Below the pieces are notes generated by a model that ran no database searches, was not told the origin of the DNA, and worked only from the letters and a program-made list of their open reading frames with translations. Source: Flavobacterium sp. LC2016-13 (GTDB taxonomy: Bacteria; Bacteroidota; Bacteroidia; Flavobacteriales; Flavobacteriaceae). From it: 64,000 nucleotides of DNA. Positions 34,579 to 43,474 of this stretch are shown one piece after another. The stretch is taken from NCBI RefSeq assembly GCF_009707955.1, contig NZ_WMDQ01000001.1:62001-126000 (forward strand), in the 5' to 3' direction. Both the position numbers and the translations under genes were made by a program. Numbering within the stretch: the stretch's first letter is position 1; each line of letters opens with the position of its first letter.

Positions 34579-36543
34579 TTATTTCACAATAACTTTAAAG
34601 GTTTTTGTGCCAAATTCTGAACTAACAGACACCAGATACATTCCCGATGAACTATTGATAGTATCATCATACAAATAAGTTTCTATTTGAGTAAGGTGTT
34701 TTTGTTTTATAATAGATCCTGTCAGAGAGTAAATACTAATATTTACATCTGTCTTGTGTGGATATTGCATAGCCACAGAAAAATGACCATCTGTAGTTGG
34801 ATTAGGATATAAAATAATTACACTCGAATCGGTAATTTCTTTTCCATCTGTAGCGATAGCAATCTTGGTCGCCGTTTTACATTCCTGACCATTTAATAGT
34901 CGTAGTTCGTAATTACCCGGCTGATCGACTAGAATTTTAGGATTATTGTCTATAAAATCGCCTTCATAAAACCATTGGTATTCATAATTTCCTGCTGGTA
35001 AACCTGCACTTGCATCAAGGGTTATGGCACTTCCACCCGTCAATAAATAATCTGATTTTAAATTGGGGAATGTTCCTTGCTTATCAGCCACAAAAACGGT
35101 TTCCGAGTATAAATTTCCTTTTGCGTCACGAACAATATAATCATAAGTTCCAGATGAAAGCTGTAATCCTGTAGTGCTTTTTGCAGCCTGATTCCATTGC
35201 TTTACAACCACATCGCTTCCGTCTTTTTTAACGGTAACGGTAAAGGGAGCTTCGCCACCTTCAATGCTATAATTTAACTGACCGGATCCTGATATGCCAC
35301 AAGTAGCTTCCGTTATCCAGACCCTGCTAAACATTTCCGGCGCGACCTTTAGCGTAAATTTTGCTTTACCTGATTTTTGTTTGTCCCAGTTAAAATCTTT
35401 TAGAACCAATTTTTCTGTAGTTGACGTGCTTGCCAAACGAACATATTCTGAATCTTTTTCGTTATAGGTTCCTTTACCGGAATAATCAACCAACAACCAG
35501 TAATAGGTATCTTTGGGTAAAGTGCCTTTTACAAAAGCAGGGTTAAAAGACCAGTCAAGACTAAGGTCTGTTGGATTTGTATAATCCAATTGCCATTGTC
35601 TTGTAATACCAATTGGCTCTCCCTGTTCCTGTTTTTTGACCAAGAGATTTTTTCCGTTATCACTCCAAAAAGAAAAGTAGTTATTGGGTATTGTGCCCGA
35701 TTTACTTTTAAGTTCTATTGTCAAAAGCCCTTCTTCGATCATGTTGCTGCTCTTTAGCTGCAGTAATCCGCTGGCATCATCTCTTCCAACTCCGGTAATT
35801 GAGGAGTCAAAATTTTTATGATGGCCGATATCCCAAATAGTTTCTCCCTGACTGTTGAGGTAGTTTTTATTTTCAAATTGCGAAAGCGAAATACCATATT
35901 TAATTCCGAGGTAACTGGCTACTTTTTGTGTTTCTTTGCCAGATAAAACCCTGTTGTAAACTAGAATTTCACTTATATTTCCTTTAAACTCTTCAGGAGG
36001 TAATTTCTCAAATTTAGATTTTTGCCCAATCGTTAATGACGATAGCTTTGCAACACTATCCGTTACATTCTGTTGAAAAAAGTGAATGTTCGCTTTACGA
36101 GGTTTTATCTTTTCCTGATAGGATTGGTAAGAATATTTTTTTAGATCAACCAAACGTTTATTGGTTGCAACTGAAAGTGTTTTTTGAGGATCGTTTATCG
36201 TCCATAAAAATTGCTCTTTCAAACTGTCTTTTACTTTGTAAACTATAAATAAGGTCTGACGTCTTTTACTTTCTATGCCCAAAGGTAAGATCAGGGAATC
36301 CTGAGCAGTATCAAAAACAATACTCGGGTTAAAATTGAAAGCCGTTCCGGTCTGTTTTTTTTTGGATATTTTCCCTTCCATTTTAGTGAGGCTTTCCCAG
36401 TAATAGGCATCTGCGTTGTTTCGGGTTTTAATCCAAAAAGATGGGTCTTCGACTGCTCCGGGTAATACCTTTTGCTGTGAAAAGACCAGGTTATTTGCCG
36501 ATAAACTTATAAAAACCAATGCTGAAAAAATCTTTCTATACAT
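34579..36543 (-). CDS. Surface protein with T9SS type A sorting domain
   Basis: The 654-residue protein has a signal peptide (FSALVFISLSANNLVFSQ). An N-terminal lectin/LamG-like region follows with the motif LGIKYGISLSQ...IWDIGHH...ITGVGRDDASGL, seen in many Bacteroidota surface proteins. Ig-like segments come next. The last ~75 residues form a type A T9SS sorting domain (ILYPNPTTDGHFSVAM, IYSLTGSIIKQ, SSGMYLVSV, TKTFKVIVK). It would cross the outer membrane by the type IX system and stay on the surface. It lies 51 bp before the RHS gene and probably helps display or release it; that link is inference. Confidence 0.85.
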   Translation of the reverse strand: MYRKIFSALVFISLSANNLVFSQQKVLPGAVEDPSFWIKTRNNADAYYWESLTKMEGKISKKKQTGTAFNFNPSIVFDTAQDSLILPLGIESKRRQTLFIVYKVKDSLKEQFLWTINDPQKTLSVATNKRLVDLKKYSYQSYQEKIKPRKANIHFFQQNVTDSVAKLSSLTIGQKSKFEKLPPEEFKGNISEILVYNRVLSGKETQKVASYLGIKYGISLSQFENKNYLNSQGETIWDIGHHKNFDSSITGVGRDDASGLLQLKSSNMIEEGLLTIELKSKSGTIPNNYFSFWSDNGKNLLVKKQEQGEPIGITRQWQLDYTNPTDLSLDWSFNPAFVKGTLPKDTYYWLLVDYSGKGTYNEKDSEYVRLASTSTTEKLVLKDFNWDKQKSGKAKFTLKVAPEMFSRVWITEATCGISGSGQLNYSIEGGEAPFTVTVKKDGSDVVVKQWNQAAKSTTGLQLSSGTYDYIVRDAKGNLYSETVFVADKQGTFPNLKSDYLLTGGSAITLDASAGLPAGNYEYQWFYEGDFIDNNPKILVDQPGNYELRLLNGQECKTATKIAIATDGKEITDSSVIILYPNPTTDGHFSVAMQYPHKTDVNISIYSLTGSIIKQKHLTQIETYLYDDTINSSSGMYLVSVSSEFGTKTFKVIVK

Positions 36544-36574
36544 AATTCTCTATGTTTTAAAATGAAATCGACTC

Positions 36575-37306
36575 TTAGAAATTGGCCAGATCATCAAAGT
36601 CAAATGAGTAACCAATAATTAATGAAATACTATTGATTTTGTTTTTATTTTCGCTGTAGCGATGCCCGTTTTCTTCTGTTGTTAAAGCATCTGTAAGACC
36701 TAAAGTGTAGCGGGCTCCTACGGAAAGATTCGATTTAAATTCATAACCCAGAGAGAATATTCCCGAGAAATAATTTTTACCGGTAAGAGATTCTTTTAGT
36801 ACTTTTTGTACATTGGCATCAGGTTCAAAATAAGTCCCTGAATTAGCAAATATCTCTTGCGCATTAGAAGTATATTTTATATTATCACTCGCAATATTAA
36901 AACTAACGTATGGTCCCGCGCCTATATAAAATCCTTCAACCGGATAGTATTTGAATTGTGCACCAACGTTAATATAGCTGTAACCAAAAGTCATTTTGTA
37001 TTTCAAACCTTTGATGTCTTCATAATTTAAATCAGTACTTTGACCAGAATAGGATATTTCGGTCTGTATACTTACTTTGGCATAAGGATATTTCCAATTG
37101 ATTACCAGACCTGCCGTACCTCCAAATTTACCTTCTTCTTTTAAAGTATATCCTTCATAAATTCCTTTTGGTACTATCACATCTGGAAGATTTGACATTT
37201 TTGAATAAATACCGCCACCAAAAAAACCATACGTAATTTCTCTGTCACCTTGTGCAAATAGGGATTTTGTGCTCACTACTAGTAGTAGCAAAATAATTTT
37301 TTTCAT
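36575..37306 (-). CDS. Outer-membrane beta-barrel protein (PorT-like)
   Basis: I start at the internal Met at 37306 (MKKIILLLLVVSTKSLFAQG), which begins a proper signal peptide; a Met 7 codons upstream overlaps the previous gene. The 243-residue protein shows alternating beta-strands (TYGFFGGGIYSKMSNLPD, GLVINWKYPYAKVSIQTEIS, NVGAQFKYYPVEGFYIGAGPY) and ends in a membrane strand (ISLIIGYSFDFDDLANF). It resembles its neighbour at 37321. The pair probably sits in the outer membrane and supports export or anchoring of the surface proteins encoded downstream. Confidence 0.75.
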   Translation of the reverse strand: MKKIILLLLVVSTKSLFAQGDREITYGFFGGGIYSKMSNLPDVIVPKGIYEGYTLKEEGKFGGTAGLVINWKYPYAKVSIQTEISYSGQSTDLNYEDIKGLKYKMTFGYSYINVGAQFKYYPVEGFYIGAGPYVSFNIASDNIKYTSNAQEIFANSGTYFEPDANVQKVLKESLTGKNYFSGIFSLGYEFKSNLSVGARYTLGLTDALTTEENGHRYSENKNKINSISLIIGYSFDFDDLANF

Positions 37307-37320
37307 GTTTTTTATTGAAA

Positions 37321-38022
37321 TTACCATTGATGAAAACTGTAGCCTAAAGAAAAACTAACTACTCCGCTTTTGTTTTGATTTTCGATAAACTGAAAAGAAG
37401 ATGCATTACTTTTCACCACATCTTTTACCCCTAAATAATAGCGTAAATCGAAGTGAATACTTTGGTGCAATTCATAACCCAATGCAAAGCACAATGAAAA
37501 ATCGTCTGCGCCGTCAAGACCATCCTGATAGAACTGTCTGGTGGCAACATCGTACATTCCGCCAGCTTCGTTAGATTTATAAGTAATATTGTTAGGAGAT
37601 AAACTGATGCCGTAGAAAGCGCCAAATCCTAAATTTAAACCTTCGTAGGGATATACTTTATATAAGGCTCCAATCTGCAGATAGGAATAATTTAATCCTA
37701 ATTCAAATTCCTTGCCTGTAGTATCGTGATAATTGACAGTTTGAGAAGACTGTCTGAATAAAAGTTCCGGCTGAATTGCAACACGTGTATCGTAAAGTTT
37801 ACAGTTTAAAAAGAAACCTCCTTCGATTCCGTAGCCACCTTTGCTTTCCATAACACTATTATCAAAAGTGTTATCTCTGCCTTTAATACATTCGGGTAAA
37901 TTACTGATTTTAGAATAAATTCCTCCGAGTTTTAGTCCGTAGGTAATATTAGTTTCATTTTGCGCGCAAAGATTAGTGTTAAAAAAAGAACAAAATATTA
38001 ATAGGTGTAATAGTACTTTCAT
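37321..38022 (-). CDS. Outer-membrane beta-barrel protein (PorT-like), paralogue
   Basis: The 233-residue protein has a signal peptide (LLHLLIFCSFFNTNLCAQ). The same barrel signature as its downstream neighbour follows: TYGLKLGGIYSKISNLPE, QIGALYKVYPYEGLNLGFG and a final strand VSFSLGYSFHQW. The two genes form a tandem duplication at the head of the leftward toxin operon, only 14 bp apart by the starts chosen here. Function is not known beyond an outer-membrane barrel. Confidence 0.75.
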   Translation of the reverse strand: MKVLLHLLIFCSFFNTNLCAQNETNITYGLKLGGIYSKISNLPECIKGRDNTFDNSVMESKGGYGIEGGFFLNCKLYDTRVAIQPELLFRQSSQTVNYHDTTGKEFELGLNYSYLQIGALYKVYPYEGLNLGFGAFYGISLSPNNITYKSNEAGGMYDVATRQFYQDGLDGADDFSLCFALGYELHQSIHFDLRYYLGVKDVVKSNASSFQFIENQNKSGVVSFSLGYSFHQW

Positions 38023-38533
38023 TAATAAAAATTTTTGCGAATATATGTATTAATTTCTGATTTTTATCTCTAATAAATCGATAAAACTAATTAAAATCTT
38101 ACGTTATAACTTTACCTATATTTAAAACTCCAGTAGGGAATACAGTAAAGTATTTTATGGGTTTTTTAAATTTTTAAACTAAAGAACATTTCACAGTTAT
38201 TGTTATCCGACATTTACTATCTTGTATGCAGTGGATTTTAAAAATGTTTTTTTTTTTAAAATCGTTAAATACTTAATGTATTTATCTAAGCGAAATGCTA
38301 GGAATTAGTTTCTAATCCCTATTTCTCTATAAGATCAAAAGCTTAAAATATTTTCCTTGTGAAGCACTAAATTTAGCGAATCAAATCCTGGTTCTAAGCT
38401 ATCAACAGGCTCTAAAATGGGAATAAGGCACTCGATTGGAACGAAATCATCTCAACTAAGTCTTTTTTAATAACAATTAGCATTTCAAACAATAATAATA
38501 AATTGCTCATATAAAAGCTACGAAAATGAGGCG
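38023..38533. other. Intergenic region at left end of mobilizable element
   Basis: About 510 bp without a supportable gene. It separates the toxin operon promoter from the serine recombinase, so an attachment site of the element may lie here. A short dyad GGAATTAG/CTAATCCC is at about 38309-38327. No flanking direct repeat could be recognised inside the window. Confidence 0.4.
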
Positions 38534-40231
38534 CTATGAAGCATTTCTTGTGATAGGAATGCTCAATAACTTTTCTAAATCTTCCAAAAAAAAGTTCGAC
38601 ATTTGTTCGGGCGGGGCTACAGAGAATAACCCATCAAAATTTTGATGGGTTTTTTGTTTTTTAGCACCTGCTTCAACCCTTGCAAACGTTGAAACTAAGG
38701 CAAAAACTAGGTTCACTTTACCGGTTAGATACTGCCTGTTTTCAGCCCTAATTGACAATCCCTCAGGAAATACCAAGTTTTGCATTCTGATTTTACTATC
38801 AATATTTCCTTCTTTCCAGTATTTACTGATGTTAGAGACTTTTTCCACTACCTTATCGATATGTCTGCTGTGGTTAGATATTTTTTTTGCATTCAAGTGT
38901 ATATGGGTTTCAATCATCTTCAGTTCAGTCTCAAACTGAAGCGCATATCTATTATATTTTTCATCTCCAAAATTTGAGTTCTCAAAATAGCGTTTATCCA
39001 AATTCTCAATTTTAGTTTCAACATCTTTTTTCTTTTCAAGTAAGCTTTTCATTTCTTCTTTAGCTTCTGTGTTTACATCTTCAAAAAATTTATTCAACTG
39101 CATTTTAAAAGGCTGTACAAATCGTGAGTTTAATGTATATTTTGACAATAACCTTTCGAAAGAATCATTCAACCCTTCCGTTTTTGATTTTTGGGTAGTC
39201 AGAGCATTAAAACTGGCATTTTTACACTTCTGACATTTGTAATAATGTGCTTTCTTTTTTCGAACCTCATAGCTTGTAAGAAGACATCCACACTCGCATC
39301 TTAAAAATCCTGTAAGGGGTCTAAATTCATTAACTTTAGTTTTACAATATTCCTTAACTGCAATTACGTTGTTTTCAGAAAGCATGTTATCCACTTTCAG
39401 GAAATCTTCCTCACTAACTAAACCCGCCCAGTTTCCTTTCACAGGTTCTTCAATTAAAGAATTAACTAAGATTCCGCAATAAAATGGATTACGCCACATA
39501 GAACTCATTCCTTGTTTTGAAATAACCAGATTCAGTTTTTCAAGTTTCTCTCTGATCACATAATCTCTTTGTCCTTCCAATTTCCACTTCCAAGCCTTTC
39601 TTAAAACCTCTCCTTCCTGATTGATGGTAATAGACTGCGTATCCTGCATCAAAGCGTAGTCCCCTACTTTTCTCCCTCGCATTGTATAACCTCTCGGAGC
39701 TTTACCCAGCCAGTTCCCTGATCTAAGCAGTGCTTTCATGCCTGGAATTGTTTTTTCTAATCTATCCATGTTTTCTCTTCTGGCATCTAAGAGCTTACTG
39801 TAAATATCCAGTTTACTATATTCATCATTGGTGCAGAGTCCTGACGATGTTTCAATCAAATGAACTCCCAGTTTATCCACCAGTTCCTGCACAATAGTAA
39901 TAGCATTGCCTCCTGTTCTGGAGAACCTGCTGATAAATTTGATAGCTATTGCAAAAGGTTTCTGCTTTGCGCTTTTAACCTCTTCAAATAATTTAGTAAA
40001 CTCTTTTCTTGTGAAATCTCCCGAAGCGCTCTCATAAGTACCTCCAAGTATATTTTTAAGTGAATAACCATTCTTAGATGCAAACTGGACAATTTCACTC
40101 CTCTGCTCTTCAAGACTGTTGTTTACTAGCTGAAGTTTAGAACTTACCCTTGTGTAGCCCCAAATTTCTTTTACCTCAGCCTTTTGAGCCAATTTTTCTT
40201 TTTGAAATTTTTTGAAATTTTCAACACTCAT
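38534..40231 (-). CDS. Large serine recombinase (site-specific integrase)
   Basis: The 565-residue protein has an N-terminal resolvase catalytic domain (IWGYTRVSSKLQLVNNSLEE, with the nucleophilic Ser in RVSS; FISRFSRTGGNA). A recombinase domain follows (GKAPRGYTMRGRKVG, SMWRNPFYCGILVN), then a zinc ribbon (LRCECGCLL...YKCQKCKN) and a coiled-coil C-terminus. It should integrate and excise the mobilizable element through short att sites. It forms an operon with a 65-residue protein 10 bp upstream. The last ~40 residues are encoded across a perfect palindrome with a T-run on the other strand (38628-38651). Confidence 0.9.
   Translation of the reverse strand: MSVENFKKFQKEKLAQKAEVKEIWGYTRVSSKLQLVNNSLEEQRSEIVQFASKNGYSLKNILGGTYESASGDFTRKEFTKLFEEVKSAKQKPFAIAIKFISRFSRTGGNAITIVQELVDKLGVHLIETSSGLCTNDEYSKLDIYSKLLDARRENMDRLEKTIPGMKALLRSGNWLGKAPRGYTMRGRKVGDYALMQDTQSITINQEGEVLRKAWKWKLEGQRDYVIREKLEKLNLVISKQGMSSMWRNPFYCGILVNSLIEEPVKGNWAGLVSEEDFLKVDNMLSENNVIAVKEYCKTKVNEFRPLTGFLRCECGCLLTSYEVRKKKAHYYKCQKCKNASFNALTTQKSKTEGLNDSFERLLSKYTLNSRFVQPFKMQLNKFFEDVNTEAKEEMKSLLEKKKDVETKIENLDKRYFENSNFGDEKYNRYALQFETELKMIETHIHLNAKKISNHSRHIDKVVEKVSNISKYWKEGNIDSKIRMQNLVFPEGLSIRAENRQYLTGKVNLVFALVSTFARVEAGAKKQKTHQNFDGLFSVAPPEQMSNFFLEDLEKLLSIPITRNAS
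38628..38651 (+). terminator. Perfect 24-bp palindrome with T-run inside recombinase 3' end
   Basis: AACCCATCAAAA and TTTTGATGGGTT form a loop-free perfect palindrome. On the plus strand it continues into TTTTTTGTTTTTT, the form of a rho-independent terminator. It lies antisense within the recombinase gene, so it could stop transcription entering the element from the left. It may also be part of an attachment site. Confidence 0.45.
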
Positions 40232-40241
40232 ATATTTAGCT

Positions 40242-40439
40242 TTAAAAATTATAAACTATTACTACTAACTGAAACAGGCTTTCAATTATCTCCTGCCCTT
40301 CGGATTCTGATATTGTTTCAAAACCTTTACAGCTTCTTAATTCTTCAATAGTTAATTTTACCTGATTCTTTTTAACTTGTGGCTGTACTAAGGCAGTTTC
40401 TGCCGTGATTCTACTTTTAACTGTTTCATTATTTTCCAT
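40242..40439 (-). CDS. Small acidic protein in operon with recombinase
   Basis: The 65-residue protein carries the segment VKLTIEELRSCKGFETISES and ends in a hydrophobic helix (LFQLVVIVYNF). It lies 10 bp upstream of the serine recombinase on the same strand. Similar short genes precede recombinases in flavobacterial mobile elements, so I infer an accessory such as a directionality factor or regulator. No DNA-binding motif is clear. Confidence 0.6.
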   Translation of the reverse strand: MENNETVKSRITAETALVQPQVKKNQVKLTIEELRSCKGFETISESEGQEIIESLFQLVVIVYNF

Positions 40440-40463
40440 TCTGCACCTTCAGCTTTAAACAGC

Positions 40464-40528
40464 AAAGACCGTTTTTAAGGTCTTTCCTAATTATACATTT
40501 TTACACTTTACTAAATATAAAAATGTAT
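40464..40528 (-). promoter_or_regulatory. Operator and leader hairpin of recombinase operon
   Basis: ATACATTTTTA (40493-40503) and TAAAAATGTAT (40518-40528) form a perfect 11-bp inverted repeat. Between the arms, on the minus strand, lies TATATTTA, one base from TAnnTTTG, so a repressor bound here would cover the promoter. Next comes a hairpin AAAGACC/GGTCTTT (40464-40485) in the leader, about 25 bp before the 65-residue protein. Confidence 0.5.
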
Positions 40529-40780
40529 GCTCTAAATGACTGCGATAACAGCACTGCTGGTGCTCTTTGTCTTTTAATGTCGTTATCTCTATACAATTGA
40601 AGGTAGACACTCAATGCAATAAATTAAAAGCTGTGGCAGAACATAACTGAAAGTTGTATTTTTTAAAATAAATAGTAATTAATTAAATCTCACGGATGTA
40701 TACTATCAATTCTTTATATACGGTACATTGAAAATCGTGTTTCATACATTTGATGTAAATTAAACATTCCAGAAACGTAC

Positions 40781-42076
40781 TTAAGGCTTTGGTTTTCTGC
40801 GATTAGCCTTTCGTTTCAACTGGTTGGCAAAATCAGTTTCCTGAAAATCTTCTCCCTGAGCTTGGGGCAGTAAGCTTCCAAATGTTTCAACAACATTATT
40901 CTCCTTCTCGCTGTAAGGCGTATTTTCCTTTCCCAACGAGTCAGGTTGATTGTTTGAGTTATTTATCTGACTACCTTCACGAAAAGTCTCCCTTGCAGTA
41001 GCATTATTTTTTAAAGGCATATCTATTTTGTTACCGTTATTCCACCAGTCATTAAATACATTAGCCGAAAGGTTTTTAGCCAGCTCTGATCCGTTCCACA
41101 CACTTCGGGATTTGTGATCAATAAAAGTGATGCCGTAAATACAACCTCCAGCATTTCGTCTTACAACAATATTAATCCTTTCATCCATTAGCTTTTTCCT
41201 AAATTCAGATTCGTTTGATGCAGTCCGCATTACTGATTCGATCCTGTCTTTAACTGATTCCTTAGCGGAATTGTCCTTTAGTTTTATTCTGTTCTGGTTA
41301 CATTGGGATTGCAGTTGTAGATACCCTGCACTTTTGCCAAACAGCGAAGCCTTAAAAGGATTACTTACTTTCTCTCCCTTTTCATTTAATGCAAAATATA
41401 CCAGTCCCTGTTTCAGAATTCCGTTATATTCCCCTTTCACTTCTTCGGCAGTAATATTAAAAAGGGAAAGCACGGCATTATATGCCCCAAAAGTTTGAAA
41501 CTGGTAATATGTAGGCAGATAGCGCAGTACCGAAGCCATCTGGCTTTTTATATCTCCTGCCTTATAGTCAACTGGTTTAAATGTTGGGGTGTTTGTCTCT
41601 TGCTTTTTCTCTACAGCCGATATAAGACCGTACTGTTTTTCTAATGCCCTACAGACCGCCATTGAACGCCTTTTTTCAAATTTGTCGGATATTTTCCTGC
41701 CGTTTTCATCCACGCAGACAGACACTATATGAATATGAGTACGGTCTATATCAGTATGTTTAAATACCACAAAAGGCTGGTTTCCATAGCCCATCTGCCT
41801 CATATAGTCTTGTGCCATATTCTCAAAATCAGTATCGTTTACATTGTCTTTCGGATCAGGGTTCAGAGAAATATGAAGCACAGGTTTCTCGGTTTTACGA
41901 TTAGCCAATAAGTGCAGTTCAAAAGAGCGTGAAAGCTGTTCCATTTTATAACTCCCGTCAGGGGCTTGGATTATCTTTTGGGTAAACAAAACCTGTGCAT
42001 TTTCTTTTTCAAGTTTGTGATAATTATAGGCTAATGCTCCATACAAACTGCTTCCTCTTCCTATTTTTGCTATCAC
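40781..42076 (-). CDS. mobA: MobA-like relaxase (MOBP-type)
   Basis: The 431-residue protein has an N-terminal relaxase domain (about 1-150): GRGSSLYGALAYNYHK with a candidate catalytic Tyr, LHISLNPDP, and the histidine-triad metal site HTDIDRTHIHIVSV. The C-terminal half is low-complexity and Asn-rich, as in Bacteroidota mobilization proteins. It nicks oriT and pilots the element through a helper conjugation system. Its start overlaps the stop codon of the mobC-like gene by 4 bp, so translation is coupled. No coupling protein or type IV secretion gene is present, so the element is mobilizable rather than self-transferable. Confidence 0.88.
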   Translation of the reverse strand: MIAKIGRGSSLYGALAYNYHKLEKENAQVLFTQKIIQAPDGSYKMEQLSRSFELHLLANRKTEKPVLHISLNPDPKDNVNDTDFENMAQDYMRQMGYGNQPFVVFKHTDIDRTHIHIVSVCVDENGRKISDKFEKRRSMAVCRALEKQYGLISAVEKKQETNTPTFKPVDYKAGDIKSQMASVLRYLPTYYQFQTFGAYNAVLSLFNITAEEVKGEYNGILKQGLVYFALNEKGEKVSNPFKASLFGKSAGYLQLQSQCNQNRIKLKDNSAKESVKDRIESVMRTASNESEFRKKLMDERINIVVRRNAGGCIYGITFIDHKSRSVWNGSELAKNLSANVFNDWWNNGNKIDMPLKNNATARETFREGSQINNSNNQPDSLGKENTPYSEKENNVVETFGSLLPQAQGEDFQETDFANQLKRKANRRKPKP

Positions 42077-42504
42077 TTTTTCAGGTATTTTTCTTCAAAT
42101 TCCGCTGTAAGCTGTATTATCTTTTGAGCTAATAAAGCAAATTCCATTGTTTGATTTACCAATTTGTAGAGATACACTGGAGCTTTCTTTTCGGAAAAAT
42201 TACGGTACATAATCTTCACAACCTGATTGTAATTAACCCCAATAGCACGGAACTGTCCGAATAAGGCAGTTAGAAGTATGTAATAATCCATTGTTGCTTT
42301 ATCGATCTTGACTGTTTTTATACCTTTTTGAAAAATACAAGCCGTAATAAAATGTGCCATTACATTCATGCCCGAGCTCTCAAAAAGGGTTAGAAACCTT
42401 GCATTTTCCTCAGCAGTAAGACTAATCGAATAGCGGTGGACAGCCGGATCTATTTTGGGATGCCTGCCTCCTTTATGTCGATTCTTTTTTTCTTCATTAT
42501 CCAT
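42073..42504 (-). CDS. MobC-like mobilization protein (relaxosome accessory)
   Basis: I start at the internal Met at 42504 (MDNEEKKNRHKGGRHPK); an upstream Met at 42564 adds an atypical hydrophobic extension. The ~143-residue protein has a basic N-terminus, a ribbon-helix-helix-like part (RYSISLTAEENARFLTLFE) and the Bacteroidota mobilization signature FRAIGVNYNQVVKIMYRNFS. Such proteins bind oriT and help the relaxase. oriT should lie nearby, possibly in the phased repeats at 42577-42610 just upstream. Confidence 0.82.
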   Translation of the reverse strand: MDNEEKKNRHKGGRHPKIDPAVHRYSISLTAEENARFLTLFESSGMNVMAHFITACIFQKGIKTVKIDKATMDYYILLTALFGQFRAIGVNYNQVVKIMYRNFSEKKAPVYLYKLVNQTMEFALLAQKIIQLTAEFEEKYLKK

Positions 42505-42576
42505 GACTTCAATTATTGGTATCCTTTTAAAAAAATTAAATCCAATATATTTTATAATCAGCATTTAAGCTCCAAT

Positions 42577-42610
42577 TTGGAAGTTCTTGGAAATGTTTGG
42601 AAGCATTTGG
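42577..42610. repeat. Four TTGG motifs phased every 10 bp, oriT candidate
   Basis: TTGG recurs at 42577, 42587, 42597 and 42607, exactly 10 bp apart, mostly followed by AA. The repeats therefore face one side of the helix. They lie about 70 bp upstream of the mobC-like gene, a usual place for oriT accessory-protein sites. Confidence 0.45.
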
Positions 42611-42737
42611 CTTATTTGTTTTCTACAAACAGTCTTGAGCCTTAATTATTTGACATTCCCTGCCAAATAAAGCCATCAGAAGACACTCTTAAAGAGATGA
42701 CCTTTTTCAGAATTAATTTTTCTGAAAATATAAAATC

Positions 42738-43427
42738 ATGCTTTATAAAGAAACTGTTACCCAGGAGATGTGGGAGCTTCTCCAAAGGCTGATGAAAGAC
42801 GAAAATTTAAAAGATTACATACTGGTCGGCGGTACAGCATTAGCTTTACGATTAGGACATCGCTTATCAGTAGATATAGATCTTTTTACAAAAAAAGATT
42901 TTGATTCGCAGATCATGCTCAAATATCTGCAAGACAATTATGGTATAGATCAAGAGGAAAGCCAATTCTTCCCTAATACAGTTCTTACCTACATCGATAA
43001 TATAAAAGTCGATATTGTAACACATAATTACCCTCTTTTGAATACCGTAGAAACTATTGAAGGAGTCCGCATAATTTCGAATGAAGACATTGGTGCAATG
43101 AAACTCCATGCCATCCATCAGAGCGGAGACAGGTACAAGGATTTTGTCGATATTTACTTTATGCTTGAACAAGAACCCCTAAAGTTCTACCTTCAAGCTT
43201 ACGAGAGAAAATATGGTAAAGATCCTTATTGGGCTTGTATAGGGCTGAATACATATGACAAGATTACCACCTTTGAAGCTGTAGATATGCTGAAAGAGAA
43301 AGAGCAAAATTGGAAAAAAATCCAAAGACGGCTGGAACTGGCAGTAAAAAATCCTTTATATAAATTTAAATCCGAAAGTCAGGATTTACCAGATAACCCC
43401 AATAAAAAGAGAGGTTTTCGCAGGTAA
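42738..43427 (+). CDS. AbiEii/AbiGii-family nucleotidyltransferase toxin
   Basis: The 229-residue protein has the nucleotidyltransferase signature of AbiEii toxins: ILVGGTALALRLGHRLSVDI, with GG and the Asp pair DIDLF, followed by the conserved SNEDIGAMKLHAI and RYKDFVDIYFML. Family members modify tRNA or otherwise halt growth in abortive infection, held in check by a partner antitoxin. The next gene is such a partner candidate. It is divergent from the mob genes and serves as cargo or stabiliser of the element. The order toxin first, partner second is the reverse of classical AbiE. Confidence 0.85.
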   Translation: MLYKETVTQEMWELLQRLMKDENLKDYILVGGTALALRLGHRLSVDIDLFTKKDFDSQIMLKYLQDNYGIDQEESQFFPNTVLTYIDNIKVDIVTHNYPLLNTVETIEGVRIISNEDIGAMKLHAIHQSGDRYKDFVDIYFMLEQEPLKFYLQAYERKYGKDPYWACIGLNTYDKITTFEAVDMLKEKEQNWKKIQRRLELAVKNPLYKFKSESQDLPDNPNKKRGFRR

Positions 43428-43443
43428 TTCAGTAGAAATTGCT

Positions 43444-43451
43444 TATATTTG
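43444..43451 (+). promoter_or_regulatory. Promoter box for the AbiEii partner gene
   Basis: TATATTTG is an exact TAnnTTTG match just after the toxin stop codon and 24 bp before the ATG at 43475. It would let the partner be made independently of the toxin, and it argues against the in-frame start at 43439. Confidence 0.45.
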
Positions 43452-43474
43452 ATACTAACCCAATTTTAAAAATT

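Noticed and set aside
38594..38626. tRNA-like fragment GTTCGGGCGGGGCTAC near the recombinase end
   Set aside because: No acceptor stem, D-arm or anticodon arm can be built around it; it lies within the recombinase frame.
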